Source: Strigops habroptila (lineage: Eukaryota > Chordata > Aves > Psittaciformes > Psittacidae). From it: a stretch of DNA of 64,000 nt. Shown in pieces: positions 48,496-61,119 of this stretch; within the stretch, counting starts at the first letter, position 1, and each line of letters opens with the position of its first letter. The stretch spans positions 11,804,354 to 11,868,353 of the forward strand of contig NC_044289.2 of NCBI RefSeq assembly GCF_004027225.2, given 5' to 3'. The translations under genes and the position numbers were made by a program. Under the pieces are notes generated by a model. That model did not search any database and had not been told where the DNA came from. It saw only the letters and a list, made by a program, of their open reading frames with translations.

Positions 48496-48545
48496 ATTCT
48501 GAGCTGTGCCTGAGCGGAGCGCTGAGAGCAGCCCCTGGAAGCAGC
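48496..48545 (+). other. Candidate non-coding exon 2 (50 bp)
   Basis: The acceptor is a pyrimidine run ending 'ctctcttctttgcag' at 48,481-48,495. The donor is GTGAGT at 48,546-48,551, a full match to the vertebrate donor intron consensus. The 50-bp body has no ATG and contains three CpGs, unlike the CpG-poor sequence around it. As no start codon is present in either candidate exon, translation would start in a later exon outside this window. I do not recognise the gene. A chance acceptor-donor pair 50 bp apart is the main alternative. Confidence 0.45.
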
Positions 48546-50397
48546 GTGAGTTTAGCCTGAAAGCTTTTATTCTCCTTTCCAGATCCCACGTAAGGCTGAG
48601 TGGGTTGTGTAGCGTAGAAGGGGTTGCTCAGCACGGAGCTGGTGCTGCAGGGAGGTTTGTCTGCCAGAAACCTTCGGTGGGGTTGGAAATCTGGCCAGCT
48701 TCTTTGCCCACTGACAGAGCAACTTTGGGATGTCACGCGCTGAGTCTCTGTCCTCTCTTTTGTGCGCAGGGTTTGAGGAAGGTGATGTGTTTGCAAACCA
48801 GCCGATGTGTTTTGTTTGATAGGATCCGAGCCCAGGGTGTAGATCCCTGGGCTTGCAGGGACTGGCCTGAGGTGCATCCTGGGGAGGCTGGCACTGCCAG
48901 GCAGCTGGGAGCGAAGGTGGGAGAGGACAGCGATGGGTCTGAGCTGCAGAATTAAATGGCTGGGGTGCATGAAAGAGTTGAGGGCTTGTGGTGCAACCCA
49001 GACTCCTGGGGTTCTTCTGGCTGGGTGGGCTGCTTGGCTCCAGGGCACAGTGGGTTTGCACAGTGCTGTCCACATGAAACCAGATGTGAGCTGCTGCTGC
49101 ATGAGGCAAGGTCTCGCTTCTGCTTTCACTCCCTGACCTACAGGGTGAGCCTGGGCATAGGGCAACGCAGCAGTGCTACCCTCGCTCTGGATCATCATCT
49201 GAAAACTGGGGACAAGGAGCTCCATGACTGCACTCCTCTGTCCTGGCTCTTTCCCAGTGACAGGAACACGCAGCAGCATGCACTGTGAGGCTCACTGCAT
49301 CTGCAGAGCTGCGCTGCCTGCAGGGGCTTGGCTCCTGCCCACACAAGGCAGAAGGTGCAGAGGTGGGCAGGGGGTCCATGTCCTTGCTGAGGGCTGTGGT
49401 GGGCTGCTGTTTGGTGTTCCTCAGGGCTAGAGGTGACTTGCTTTTTATGAGTGGATTCTCACCAGTTGTGCTACAAGACTGTCCCTTCTGGAGGGCTCTT
49501 TGCGGGTCTGGAGAGATTGCTTGTGTCCAGGGTGTGTGTCTGTAGGGAAAGCAAAGAGAATGACAGGGTATTTTGTCCCATCTCTGCTGAACGGCTTGGG
49601 TGCAGGAAGACCAGTTTTGGAATTGGTGGGGGCAGAGGGGCAGGTCCAGTTTCAGTGGTGGATTGGGTGTGATCCCATATCGCCACATGCCTTGGTTTGC
49701 CTCCAGCACGGGGTGAGATGCTGTGTGCTTCCACGATGGGCTCTGCATGAGGACGGCTGTTTGGGAGGTTGGGCACTGGCCACTGACAGGCACAACATGG
49801 GAGCATTTGGCTCCTGAGTGATGCCTGGGAGGAAACTTGGCCCCTGCCCTGTTGGGGTTCCCTGCACTGGGGTGGCTCAGGGAGCAGGGAGACACACACC
49901 ACCTCTGCGGTGATCCCTGGTACCCAGCCAACCCCTTGCTTTAGGGTGACCTTGTTGTCCAGGGTGCACCCAGGGGTTGGTGGCCCAGGTCTGGGTGCCT
50001 TTGGTTTCATGATTCCCTCTTTCAGTTGTATCTGATGGGCTTGGGGAAGCACTTACGCAGCAGAGCTGCTGCACAGCTGCATGCTCCGGGCAGACCTGCC
50101 CAGCCATGTGCTGGTCGCCTGCGGGTCCCAGCTCCATGGCAAGTCTGAGCAAGCAAAGCCTTGCCAGCACAGCCCGGGCTGTGCTGCTTTGTGCCGAGGG
50201 AGGTGTCCCCCTGCTTCTGGAAGGGTTGGTGACAGCATAGTGATCATGCTGGCTCATTTCTCTGTATTTCTACAGCTCCCTCACAGGCTGATGTAATATC
50301 CCACCTCCTGGGTGTCATGAAGGGCTTGCTGCTGGGATTTGATAGGCAGGAAAGGATTATCTCCTTGGGAGCTTGCTCGAAGGAGGTGGTCATTTGT
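48546..50397 (+). other. Presumed intron 2, first part
   Basis: About 1.9 kb with no recognised repeat or exon. Open frames of 250-280 codons on the minus strand (48,437-49,279 and 49,176-49,931) have no domain, run across the candidate exon or each other, and are judged chance. Confidence 0.4.
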
Positions 50398-50450
50398 CAG
50401 TTGGACTGGGTGATTGTTGTAGGTTCCTTCCAACTGAACTACTCCGTTCT
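50398..50450 (+). mobile_element. Ancient CR1 3'-terminal fragment (plus orientation)
   Basis: The string 'ttggactgggtgattgttgt' followed by 'aggttccttccaactgaact' and 'actccgttct' is the CR1 3' terminus with moderate divergence. Its 5' side fades quickly, so only the last ~50 bp are safe. Confidence 0.65.
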
Positions 50451-50730
50451 CCTCGGAAGTGGTGCACAAGACCTGACTGTTGCCGTAGGGAAAATGTCAC
50501 TTTTTAGCCACTGCTTTAGATCCCAAACAAATAAGGGCTAAACAAACATATAACACTCTAAACAAAAGGGCTCTTCTGGGGTTGCAGACCAGAGGATGAT
50601 GACTGTAGACAGAGAGCTTGGGCCTTCCTTTGCAAGGAAGGAAAAGATGGGAGAAGGCAGGGCTAAACCTGTGCCTGAGTTGGACTCCCAGCAGAGCCCC
50701 CTGCACTCTCTGGGTGCGAAACTGGTTTAT

Positions 50731-51048
50731 CATAGAATCACAGGATGGTTTGGGTTGGAAGAGACCTTAAAGCTCATCCAGTTCCAACCCCTGCCACAGG
50801 CAGGGACACCTTCCACTTGAGCAGGTTGCTCCAAGCCCCTGTGTCCAACCTGGCCTTGAACACTGCCAGGGATGGGGCAGCCACAGCTTCTCTGGGCACC
50901 CTGTGCCAGCGCCTCAGCACCCTCACAGGGAAGAGCTTCTGCCTGAGAGCTCATCTCGATCTCCCTTCTGTCCGTTTAAAGCCATTCCCTGTTGTCTTGT
51001 CACTACCTGCCCTTGTAAAAAGTCCCTCTCCAGCTTTCTTGTCGGCCT
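50731..51048 (-). mobile_element. CR1 LINE, 3' end (minus orientation)
   Basis: It has the same block order as the copy at 5845-6223: inverted terminus 'tttgggttggaagagacctt' near 50,750-50,769, 'ttgaacactgccagggatgg' near 50,857-50,876, and 'cctcagcaccctcacaggga' near 50,912-50,931. It ends at the 'tttcttgtcggcct' block. Confidence 0.93.
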
Positions 51049-53743
51049 AGAGAGGGTGTTTAGTCCCATAACTCTGCTCACAGGCAGTTTCTAATGGCTG
51101 CAAAGCACAGATGAGCACAGAGCAGCTCCCGAGGCCAGTCCCAGCACCATGGGCAGGGTAAGCTCCTTATTGTAATCATTGGCTCAGGATGCTGCAGGGA
51201 TCACCTTTTGCCTGAGAAACACTGTCAGTCTGTTTTACAGGGTAGTTGGGAAAATGAGGCTGTTCTTTCCTCCCTGCCTTTCACCCCATGCAGGCAGTAC
51301 TGCAGCCCCTGGCATGGCTGGCACTGCTACTGTGGGGCAGGGTTTCACTTTCCTCTTGATTTGGGGCCCATCCTCACTGGGAGACATGCCTTGGTCAATG
51401 AAGCTTGCTCTGTGCCACCCCAGCTGCTTTGGCCTGGGCTGAGCAAACAGGTTTGTGGTATGTGGCAATGCGTGCCCTGAAGGCCGGTGAGAGCTGCCAA
51501 GCTCCCTCAAACTCAGCTTGGGAAAGGCTGGCTTCTGCCCAAACACCCTGCTTGCTTTGGCTGGTACTTTGAGCCTCTTGTGCATCACATCCCAGCATTA
51601 GGAGCTGGGCTTCCCCTGTGCTGCGTTAGAGCTGGGGTAAGCTGGGATGCCCACCCATCTCTGACCCCCTCTGCCTGACTGTTGAAGGCTTCTCTGCCCA
51701 GGAGCCATGCTGGAGCTGTGATCTTGCCCTCCTTTGACATGCAGCTCTCTCTGCTTGGGTGGCAGGAGATGGGGCTTTCCTTGGAAGATGCAGCTTTGCT
51801 GCTCCGGTGGCAGAGAGCTCTGTTCCCATGTGATGTACTCAGCCTCACCACTGGTTTTGGGTTGTGTGAAGGGTTGGGATGGGCTCCTGCCTTGCTGAAC
51901 TGGTGATCCCACTGGGGCTGGGGGAAAAGGAAGAGCTGTTTGTTCTCACATCCCTGTGGAAGAGGACTTGCCACCCGGAACTGGCGTTTCAGCAGCTTTT
52001 GCGGCACAGCAGGACCCAGGGGATGTGGAGCTGTAGGCAGCATCGGAGCAGGCACACTGTGGGGTGGGCATGTGCAGGACTTGCTCCCAAGGGTGCATGT
52101 GGAAGCTGGACCACACGCAGGAGAGCTCTCAGCCCTGCCATGGGTATGCTCCAGGGCATCATCTTCCAACTGACGGGTGCTGGTGGTGGCACCTCTTTGG
52201 GCTTCATCCAGCCCAGCTTCCCCACAGCCCTTGCTGTTCTCTCCTTTATTCTGGGACAGAGGCTTTTGATTTTCCTTTCTTGGCTTTCCTCTCTGTTCCT
52301 GAAGGGGTTAAACAGTGTTTGGGCCACTTCCCATCCTCAGCAGCTACAACAGCAGGTTCTGAGAGCTGCTCAATGGAAGGCCATCAGCTTCTGTGGGGTA
52401 TGATCTGTTTCCCTCATTGCAGCTTGCCAGGCTCAGCCCCACCGAGGCTGCAGGTCCAGGGTGCCAGGGTTCACTTTCCTCTCCAATGCCTCCCAGGGCA
52501 TGCTCCTTCTGTGGGGCTGGGTGCTTGTCATGCCTCTGCATACAGTGTCTGAGCCTGCCAAGAGCGTCCTCAGCATGGCTGGTGCTTACTGTGGTATTGC
52601 TGAGGGACCTCTGGAAAGGGCCAGTTCTTCATGGAGCTCTATGTTGCCCTGGTCTTGGGTTGTGTCCTTCCCCACGTGCAAAGAAGGCAGAACACTTGGT
52701 AGGGCGATGGGAAAGCTGGCAGAGCACCAGAGGGAGTTTTGTTTTGCAGTGAGGAGCTTTTGGAGCCTCTTAGGCCACCAGAGGTGCTGGATGGAGAGTG
52801 AGGTTGAGTCTCCTTGCCAGTGGTGTCACCTGGAGGATGCTCATCCTGCTCCTGTGTACATGTAATGGCCCAGGCCATTCTGAGAAGCTGGCTCTGAGAT
52901 TGTGTCCATTGCCCAGTAAACCCCATGGCAGTGGTGGCTGGCAGGATGAGCGGGAGTGCTCCCTGTGACCCTGGAGTGATGCTTCTTGTTCTTCACCGCA
53001 AAGTTATGTTTTAGTGATGAAGTTTAGATGGAAATGGCAAGAGGGCAGGGGAAGGAGAGAGCTGCTGTAATCCTGCTGTGGATTCAGCATGGCTTTTGCT
53101 GTACAAGACCACTCAGCTGCATCAGAAGGTGCTGGTACCCAGGTTGCCAGGGAGACTGAGACGTTCAGGCATGGTGGGTGCCGTGTCCATGCTGGGTGGA
53201 TTGTCGTCCCCCCCTTTTGCTGCCACCAGTGACAGCCCCAGCAGCTGTCCCTGATGCTGTTGCTGAGCAGTGTGTGTGCTGCCTCATCCTGAGAGGTGTT
53301 GGTGATAGAGCCCCATGCCAGTGGCTCCTGGTGGCTGTGGCTACACCAATACCCTGAATAGATGCAGGGCAGGCTGGGGAGAGATGGATGAATGTAGATG
53401 CTTCTGGCATGGATCAGGAGCCCACGCTCCAGAGCCATCTCCAAGTGGGTCCCTTGTGCTGGCCCCAGTGGGGTGATGCTGGTGAGGGTGAGAGGCTGTT
53501 CTGGGGTGGGAGGTGGCCTTGCTGCCACTCAGCTCATCCACCTGGTGACTGAGATGGTGAGCCCCATCTCTTGGAAAGTCTACACCTCTCCTCTTCTAGA
53601 AAGGCACCCGTCATGGGCCACCTTCATGTCCCCGAGGAGTGACCAGCGACTGGCAAGCAGAAGTACATGGTGCTGTGCCAACCTGGGGGTGGTTGTAGCA
53701 TGTTGGTGCTCTGCCAGGGCAACAGCCCTGCCTGTGCCCCTGG
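51049..53743 (+). other. Presumed intron, no exon recognised
   Basis: About 2.7 kb of GC-rich DNA. An RE1/NRSE-like word lies at 51,141-51,156. Immediately after it a donor-like 'cagg|gtaagc' occurs, with an ATG in good context just before, but the upstream acceptor (ctctgctcacag) is weak. Other open frames up to 194 codons lack domains. Confidence 0.4.
51141..51156 (+). promoter_or_regulatory. RE1/NRSE-like (REST) word
   Basis: ccagcaccatgggcag fits the REST element consensus TYAGMRCCNNRGMSAG at 14 of 16 positions. The misses are the first T and the A/C of the right half. If bound, it would point to a neuronally restricted gene. A single imperfect match is weak. Confidence 0.22.
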
Positions 53744-53951
53744 TTTAGCTGGGAGGCAAGGAGCTGTGCCAGGCTGTGCCCCTGGTCTAGCTGGGAGGGC
53801 AGGAACTGTGCCAGCCTGTGTCCCAGGTTTAGCTGGGAGGGCAGGAGCTGTGCCAGCCTGTGTCCCAGGTTTAGCTGGGAGGGCAGGAGCTGTGCCAGCC
53901 TGTGCCCAGGTTTAGCTGGGAGGGCAGGAGCTGTGCCAGCCTGTGCCCAGG
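53744..53951 (+). repeat. Minisatellite, five 42/41-bp units
   Basis: Units start at 53,744, 53,786, 53,828, 53,870 and 53,911, each beginning ttTAGCTGGGAGG or tcTAGCTGGGAGG and ending in 'cctgg' or 'ccagg'. The first three are 42 bp and the last two 41 bp. A partial unit end precedes the array. Neighbouring units are nearly identical, which suggests recent copy-number change. On both strands the array gives open frames with repeated 14-residue strings, an artefact of the 42-bp period. Confidence 0.93.
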
Positions 53952-56900
53952 TCTGCTTGGCACAAGTTGTGTTCTGGGGAGTGCTGCTACCTCTGCCAGC
54001 CACTTGTATATAGAACCTCCTATAAACACCCAATTCCCATGGGTTGTGTTGCAGTGGGACCAGCTCAGCTGCAATGACGGGGTCCCTGCTCCCTCCTGCA
54101 GCACCCTCCTGTGCTGGGAGCAATTTTGTGCCCAGGGTGCCTGGATTGGGACCTTCCTTTCTGAGCACCAGAACAGGAGGCGCTGGTGGTTATCACAAGC
54201 TCTGCCCATGGGTGCGGTGAGAAGGAGAGGTTTCATTCAGGTTTACTTTTTTCCCCTTTATTTTATTTCATTTTTTTAAATAGAAACTTCTCCAGCCCTT
54301 CCTTCTGTTGTCATTTAATTGTCCAAGTTCCCTGAATACCCATCACCTGCCTAGGGGTAGAATTTGAGACACATCAAAGCTAGTTGAGCTTCTGCAGGCA
54401 CTAAGCGTACATCCTCTGGGAGCTGGGGAGAGATTAAACAGCCGAGAAAAACAACTGCTCAGGATTGTCCAAGAGGTAAAATGGAAGGGTTGGGGGAGAA
54501 CAAGGGAAAACCAGCAGTATTTGCTTGCCAGAATATGTCTGCTTCGTGCCTGGGGTGGTGGCTGGTGTGGTGGGTCCCTCCTAGGGTGAGGCTTGGAGGA
54601 TGCTGGATGGGGGAACACCAGACTGGAGCAGTTCTGCAGTGAGAGTTGGGGGTCTCCATGCACCTCTCCCAGTTTTGATCCTGGCATGGTTTTGTAGAGC
54701 TGTTCATCAGGATTATATCTGTGCATCGTCTAAATGAGACTGATTCCTGCCACCCCTTTGGCAGGGTTGGCGTCTGCTTGCTTGGAAGTGAAGGAGCGGT
54801 GCCAGGGATGGAAAAGGCTTAAAATGAAGTGGCAAACTTGGTGTCATACCTGGGCTGGATTCCTGGGTCTGTGGGAAGATGTGAGTCTGGCCAGCGGGAG
54901 CACACATGCACCCACCCAGCACCCTGTGTGCAGTGGGGTGCTGCTGCCTGCGACTGGCAGAGACCTGCCCAGACCTCAGTAGTAAATCACATTTCCACTT
55001 GATAGTTGAAGAGGTGAGAAAAAAAACATCAATTTAAGCTTTGTATTTAGGAATAATACAAAGCAAAATGAATAAATACACAGGGCCTTTGCCTCTTGTG
55101 GTGCTGGCACCCAGTGCCAAGCTGCAAGGAGGCTGTTGCTGCAGGGTTGAAAGCTCATGGAAGCCCCTCAGCATTCTTAACGAGAGTCTGGGGCAATGTG
55201 CTTGTGACTTCATTGATTTCTTGCAGCACTGATGATTAATCAGATTTTCAGGTGCCAAGTCAAAGGGAAAGCTTGGTTTGTTCTCCAGCTCTGACCCACG
55301 AGAGGTCAGACCTTTGCTAGAGCCACCCGTGCTGGGGATAGTTGAAGGAAGCCTCAGAAGGTCTATTTTCCCGTCTTGATTTTCCATGTTAATAGCAATT
55401 TCCTGCTCCTCTTTCCAGACAGCTAATCTGCCTTCGCTCAGAAGTGAGATGAACAGCAGCATAAATTGCAGGCACTGTCCAAAAAGAACAGTCTCTTCCT
55501 TGAGCCCCAGCTCCTGCCTGTTTCACTTATTGATCTGCTGCTTTTCTTGCTGTGAACTTGTAGCATTTTCTTCCCTTACAAAGGAATTTTGGGATGTTTG
55601 GAGGGGATTTTCATAAGTACATTGGCCTCTGTCAGCTGGGAAGCGACAGCCGTGCTGAGGCTTGTTATTTGCCTGTTGCAGCTTGGGGACTTGCTAGGAA
55701 GGGTGCAAGCTGTGAACTGTGCTGCTGGCCAGAGCACGAAGGGGCTCAGACACATCAGTGTCCCTGGAAAAGGAGGTTGTGTGGTGCTGTGGGAGATGCA
55801 TGTGCCCGGTCAGCTGGGCTGGCTGCTCGAGATGAGCTCAGACAGTGTGAAGTGGTTTCCATTGTCCTTTTCCTTTCCTTTATAGCTGCTTTTCCTTATC
55901 ATTTATTAGCTTCTGGAGGTAGCAGCTGGATTTGGGGTGGGAGGTCTGTCTCACCTAGAAGCTGTTCCCTTTCCTGTAGGCAGGGCTGGGGGCTGAGATG
56001 TGAGGGCTGATGGGATGCAGGGACAGATTGCAGCAGAGCACATCCCTGGCACAGCCGGGCCCTGGTGCTTCAGCAGGAAGGGGGAAGCTGGTGGATACCA
56101 GGAGGAGGTTTCTGGTGTCACCTCTGCTGCTAGAGCCTTGCAGCAGAGCTGGCGCTGCTGGCAGGGATGTACAGACGAGGTGGCTCCTCCGGGATGCTGG
56201 TCGCTTAGCAACCGGCAGAGGTGGAGCTTGGGTACCATCCCCTGCGCCGCTGCCTGTCTGCACTGGCATTGCCCACATCTTCTCCAGGCAGTGCAGTGGG
56301 AGGCCCTGCTGCCCTGCTGACCACACCATGCTGTCCTGGGCACCCCAGGGTGAACCCTGGTTTGGGGTTCTTCTGCCCAAGATCACTGACACCCTCACCC
56401 TGGGGAAGGAAGTTGTCTTGAAGCTCTGATCCTTTTGTTTGGGGCTTCCACTTCAGTGCTGCTTCCCTACCTGGTTCTGCATCAAAAGCAGGGCAAAAAG
56501 TGGAGAGCCCCAAGGCTCCTGCACCCTGTGGCTAGGCCAGGGGCTGTGCATGCAGGGTGAACTGGCTGTGGAACACTGGGGAAGCATATTTCCCCTCTGG
56601 GACAGTTGTGCCAACAGAGCCCAGATGCCTTCGGTCCGCTTCAGGTGGTGGTTGTGCTGAGACAGGGGTAGTCAGGGTGGTATGGGAAGGTTGGGCATGC
56701 AGAAGGGTTTGGGGAGGTGTTGATGGCTGCGCTGCTCAGGGCTGCCCCTGAGGGCAGCTGCAGCCCTGCCTGGGTTGGTTGTGGCCATGGGTCTCTTTTC
56801 TTTATGACCTTCCCCAGGCTGGGTGTTTGTAAGGCACTTGGAAAGTCTTTGGAACAAATGACATCCTGCAGCACAGGAAGGAGCTGTGCTGATGTCTGCT

Positions 56901-59900
56901 CAGGGGCTGAAGGATGGGGAGGTTGCTCTGGGTGTGGGTTAAACCCTTCAGTGCATCCTCAAGGCTGGTTCACCATGTGCCATCACACTGGAGGATGTTG
57001 TGTGCTGAGTGTTAAGCAATTGGCTTTCTCCCCTGCCCTCTCCTGTAATATTCCTGCCCGCAGCCAGTGCTTCTTGCTGGACCTTTGCTGGAAGAGCTGA
57101 ATGCCCCGGGTGCACCAGCATATCATAAACGTCCTGTCTCCCCACTTTTAGTGTGCTCTGAACTCTGCAGGCAGCACAAATGTACCTTTTAAAAGGTATG
57201 TGTTTGCCTGGAAGAGGCACATTCCTGCTTTACAGGGCTGCCTGAAGTGACAGAGGGGGCACGCTGGGCACCCTTTGGATCTGCAAGAAGCTTTAATAAA
57301 CTTCCACACCCCACTGGGCTCTTTCCTGGAGCAGTGGGCAGGCTGCAGAGGCTGATGTGGTGCCGGGTTGCTGGTGGCTGTGTGGTTTCTGGATCCTGGT
57401 TTGCTGCAGGATCCAGCTCTTTGGGAGCAGCAGCAGTGGCTGTGCCTGGGAGCAGGGAATGGTTTTCGGGGGCTGGTGACAGTGGGCATTTCTGCTTGTG
57501 CTATCGAGTGGCTGTTGTCAGGGGGAGGAAATGTGAGGGAGCCAGGCTCTGGAATAGTATCAGCCCTTTGGTATCCCCAAAGGCTGCTGGACTGCAGAGC
57601 TGCTGCCCAGGATGGCCATGGCCATGGGCACTTGGCTTTTGAAGAGGAAAACGGGTGAGACTGGAGGGACCTTTGGGTGCCAAGGAATGCAAAGAAGTGT
57701 CAGAGTGCTAAGCTGGAAGGTCGTGGTCTGCCAGGGTGACAATGCTGCACTGTTTGTGCTCACATGGACCTTCCGGAGCAGGGAGAGCAGACCAGGAGAT
57801 GAGGGGTGGCTGGGGCTGCAGTCTGCGCTGGCTCTTTCATCTCACTGATGGGCGCTGTCTGGGCTGCACTTTCATCTGGAGAAGCACAGGGTGTTTTTGC
57901 AAGGGCTGAATCACCGCTCTCCTGACCCCACTGGTTGGGAGATCATCGTTTTCACATTAATGCTGTTGTGTGGAAGGTGTTTCTTGGCTTCTCAAGCTGT
58001 TTGCTGCGAGGGGTCACAGCAATTTATTCCTGAACTTATTTATTCAGCTGAGAGGTGTCACTCAAAAGGGTGGCAGTGGAACCTTGTTTAAAACGGCCCC
58101 AAATTGCTCAGGTCTTGCAAAATGACCGTGTGCGTGGTGGGAGCAGGGAGGAGGATGTGCTGCTTCTGCATCCTGGAGGAGGAGGCGCCTCGGCCCCATT
58201 CCCACTGGGTTTGCAGCAGAGGTCATGCTCCTCTTCCCTGGTTTTTCCTGGTGCCAAAAGGGCTGGGGCCAAAGCATGGATGAAGCAAGCTGAAAGAGGG
58301 TTCGGTCTCTTGAGACAGACTCTGACCTGGCTGCTCTTAACACTGGCAGCTAAGCTGGAGAGGGTGGTGAGTTGCCATTGCTGCCTAACTCAAAGCTTAG
58401 GGGACAGCGCTGCCTTCTCCCTGTGAACTCGGTGGCTTCTTGACTTTGCTTTGTTTTGTTTTCCCCCTAACTTTCTCATGATTCATTTTTGATGTATAAC
58501 ATGATGGATTTGGAGCCTCAGGGGAGCTGAGCCCAGCTTCCAGTGTACAGTTTGCTGAAGTACTCAGGCTGCTTTATTAACCCTGGAGCAGGAGGATGCC
58601 ACCATGGGCAGCAGGTCACTGCCTATTTCGCGAAGGTGATACCAGTGGAGGACAGTGAAGTTTGTGGCAGGGAAGGCACTTTCCTGCCAGTCATTTGTGT
58701 TTGCACAAGGCCAGCATCCTGCTCCAGGGTCAGATGTCTCTGCGCTGCCTGGCTCGCACATGATGAGCGAGCAGATGTCTGGGCTCTTGGCAACTGCTGA
58801 CATAATATAAATGCATAATTGCCCAAACACAGATTCAACACGTGTCAATTAGGTCTGAGCTTGCTGCAGAAGAGCAGCTTTGCCAACCCTGGTCAGAGAG
58901 GTGGGAGAGCCCCATGCCGTGGGGTCTTTCTGTGGTGGATCCCAAAGCTTGTGAAGGTGTTGCACAGGATCACTGCCCTCCCATGAGCATGTGTTGCCAT
59001 GGGATTATCTCATCCTTGCTGCCTTTACTCATAGTTGTCCTCACTCAATTCATTGCTTGGCAGCTCTAGCCTGGCCGTTGGGCACCCTTGTCGATGAAGA
59101 ACCACTGTCTGCTTCTCATCATGGTGCTCAGTGGCTGCTTCAGCCCTGGATTTGACTCCTTTTCACCAGCTCACGGTCCCTGAGGAGCTCCAGGTCAGAT
59201 CAGTGGTTACAGAGCATGCCAGCCCAACAGCCCAAGCTTGCCAGGCTGGCTTGGGGCTGGAAAGTAACCACCTCTCCTGACGAAGGTGTCTGTAGTAGCC
59301 ATCAAAGCCCTACGCTGGTTTAAGGCACATATATAGAGCAAGCTTGGGCCTGTCTTCAGGACGGGACTGGTCCAGACAGCCTTGGCGAGACCTTCCTGCC
59401 CTCGGTCGCCAGGCAGGCTCTGAGGTAGACCTGTCATCTCTGCTGGAGGAGCTGACGTGTCCCTGCAGTTTCACTGGAGCAGCCTCTTATGGTTAGTTGG
59501 TGGTGATCTCCACCACCAGGTTAACCCTCTTTGCCCTTCCCTACCTGAAGGCAGGAGCAGTGGCATGGCCGGGTCCTCCTGATGATGTGCTTTTGTGTGG
59601 TGGGTCAGCCTTGGTCTGGTTAACAGGGCAAGGCAGCAGAGCTCAGTTGGACCAGTGGGAGGTCTGCTCATGGTCTGGAGAGAGGCATCTGAGGTGAAGA
59701 GGGAATGCTCACGCTATCCTTCATGTTCTAGTGTGACCTACATGAGCTCATACCATCCTGACAGGCAGGAGAACATTGTGCTATATTGGTCTGACATCTT
59801 TCTAAATGCTTCTGGCTATGGGGTGGGAGGGAGGCTTGGAGGTGATGGGAAAAGGGTGAGTGATGGGCAGTGTGGCTGTGAGACCACATGTGATTGCAGT

Positions 59901-61119
59901 GAATTGCATACGTGTGTGGTGCAGGGCTCGTGGGTGGATGGAGGGACAATGCCTGCAAGCTCCTCATGGCTGCAGCTAGGGCTGGATGAAGGGGATAGTA
60001 GTGGCAGGGGATGGAGGAGCACTAGAACTTCTCCCAGCACCTCAGTGTCCTGCTGCTTCTGCAGTAATTGAGTCCTAACATGCAGGGTGCCCGTGGGATG
60101 CGGTGCCCATGCTTTTGTGCTTTTGTCCTGCCTTTGTGTGCACATCGAAGCGCTGGATGGGCAGAGGAGCCAGGTCATTGGGAATTGGAGGATGCCTTTG
60201 GTGTGAGGCAAAAGTGGAACTGCTTTACTGTAAATGGAGAACATCGGAAGAGATGTGATTGTCTGGAAAAGGACTGCCAAAACATCTGTGTGACTGATCT
60301 GAGGAACAGAGAGAAAATAATGGGACATGAGGAGGGAACAGAGAGACAGGGCTTGACACAAGTGAGCAGGTGTGAGGGGTCTTTGAAAGCTGTGGTGACA
60401 CACCAGACTGCAAACTTCAGTGCTGCGATTGCAAACCTTTGCTGCCCTGGTTAACAGGGATCTGCAGGAGCCAGGCAGAGGTGAGAAGTAAACCCCAAGA
60501 TCCATCCAGCTACAGGCAGCAAAGGCGCATGGACTAGACCCTTATGGCAGAGCCAAGATGGGAGGAGGAGAAACCAAATGCTTTCAGTTTGGACACAGCA
60601 GTGCTCGGTGCCAACCCACCCGTGCCTCTGCTGGCCCTTTTCTAAGGGTTGAGCAGAGAGGCTCAGGGGCTGGTCCTGCAGGGACCTCCCTGGGCTGTCA
60701 TTGCCTCGGTTCGGTGGCTCTGTAGACCTGCTGCTCTCTGAGGGTTTCCAGAACCCCTGAGAAGGACCAAGGCTGGAACCTGGTGGAGCCGAGAAGGCGC
60801 TTTCCCAGGTCCTACTGGTTGAATGGTGGCCGCAGAAGGATGCTGTCCCTGGACTGAGTGAGCTACCATGTGTGTTGCCTTCCTCCTCCATGCAGGGCTG
60901 GGCTGACATTGGCACTAGCTCTCTGCGGGGCTGCTTCCATGGAGGGGTCACAGTGGCCTGGGGATGGTGGCAAGCTGCACAGCTTGAAATAGTGGAAGGG
61001 CAGGAGCTCACTGGACAGTGACAACCACAGCCTTAGAAGTACAGGGAAGGAGGTATGATGAAATGCCAAAGAATACCTCTCTAATGTGATGAGGATAAAG
61101 CCCTGGCCGAGGTGGTGGT
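53952..61119 (+). other. Presumed intron, no exon recognised
   Basis: About 7.2 kb with no recognised gene or transposon. It has a perfect 10-bp inverted repeat at 55,038-55,064 and an AT-rich patch near 58,790-58,860 with a CACGTG E-box-like word. Open frames of up to 229 codons (minus 59,816-60,505) lack domains. Confidence 0.45.
55038..55064. repeat. Perfect 10-bp inverted repeat with 7-nt loop
   Basis: The arm gctttgtatt (55,038-55,047), spacer taggaat, then its exact reverse complement aatacaaagc (55,055-55,064). It is AT-rich and outside any recognised repeat. Confidence 0.88.

Noticed and set aside
48437..49931. Minus-strand frames of 280 and 251 codons
   Set aside because: No domain; one crosses the candidate plus-strand exon 2; they overlap each other in different frames.
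53611..54168. Repeat protein with 14-residue units on the minus strand
   Set aside because: The 42-bp minisatellite period is a multiple of three and yields periodic open frames; the last units are 41 bp and shift the frame.
60440..60485. Possible tiny exon ending at 'gcagag|gtgaga'
   Set aside because: The upstream acceptor lacks a pyrimidine tract; a donor-like word alone is common by chance.
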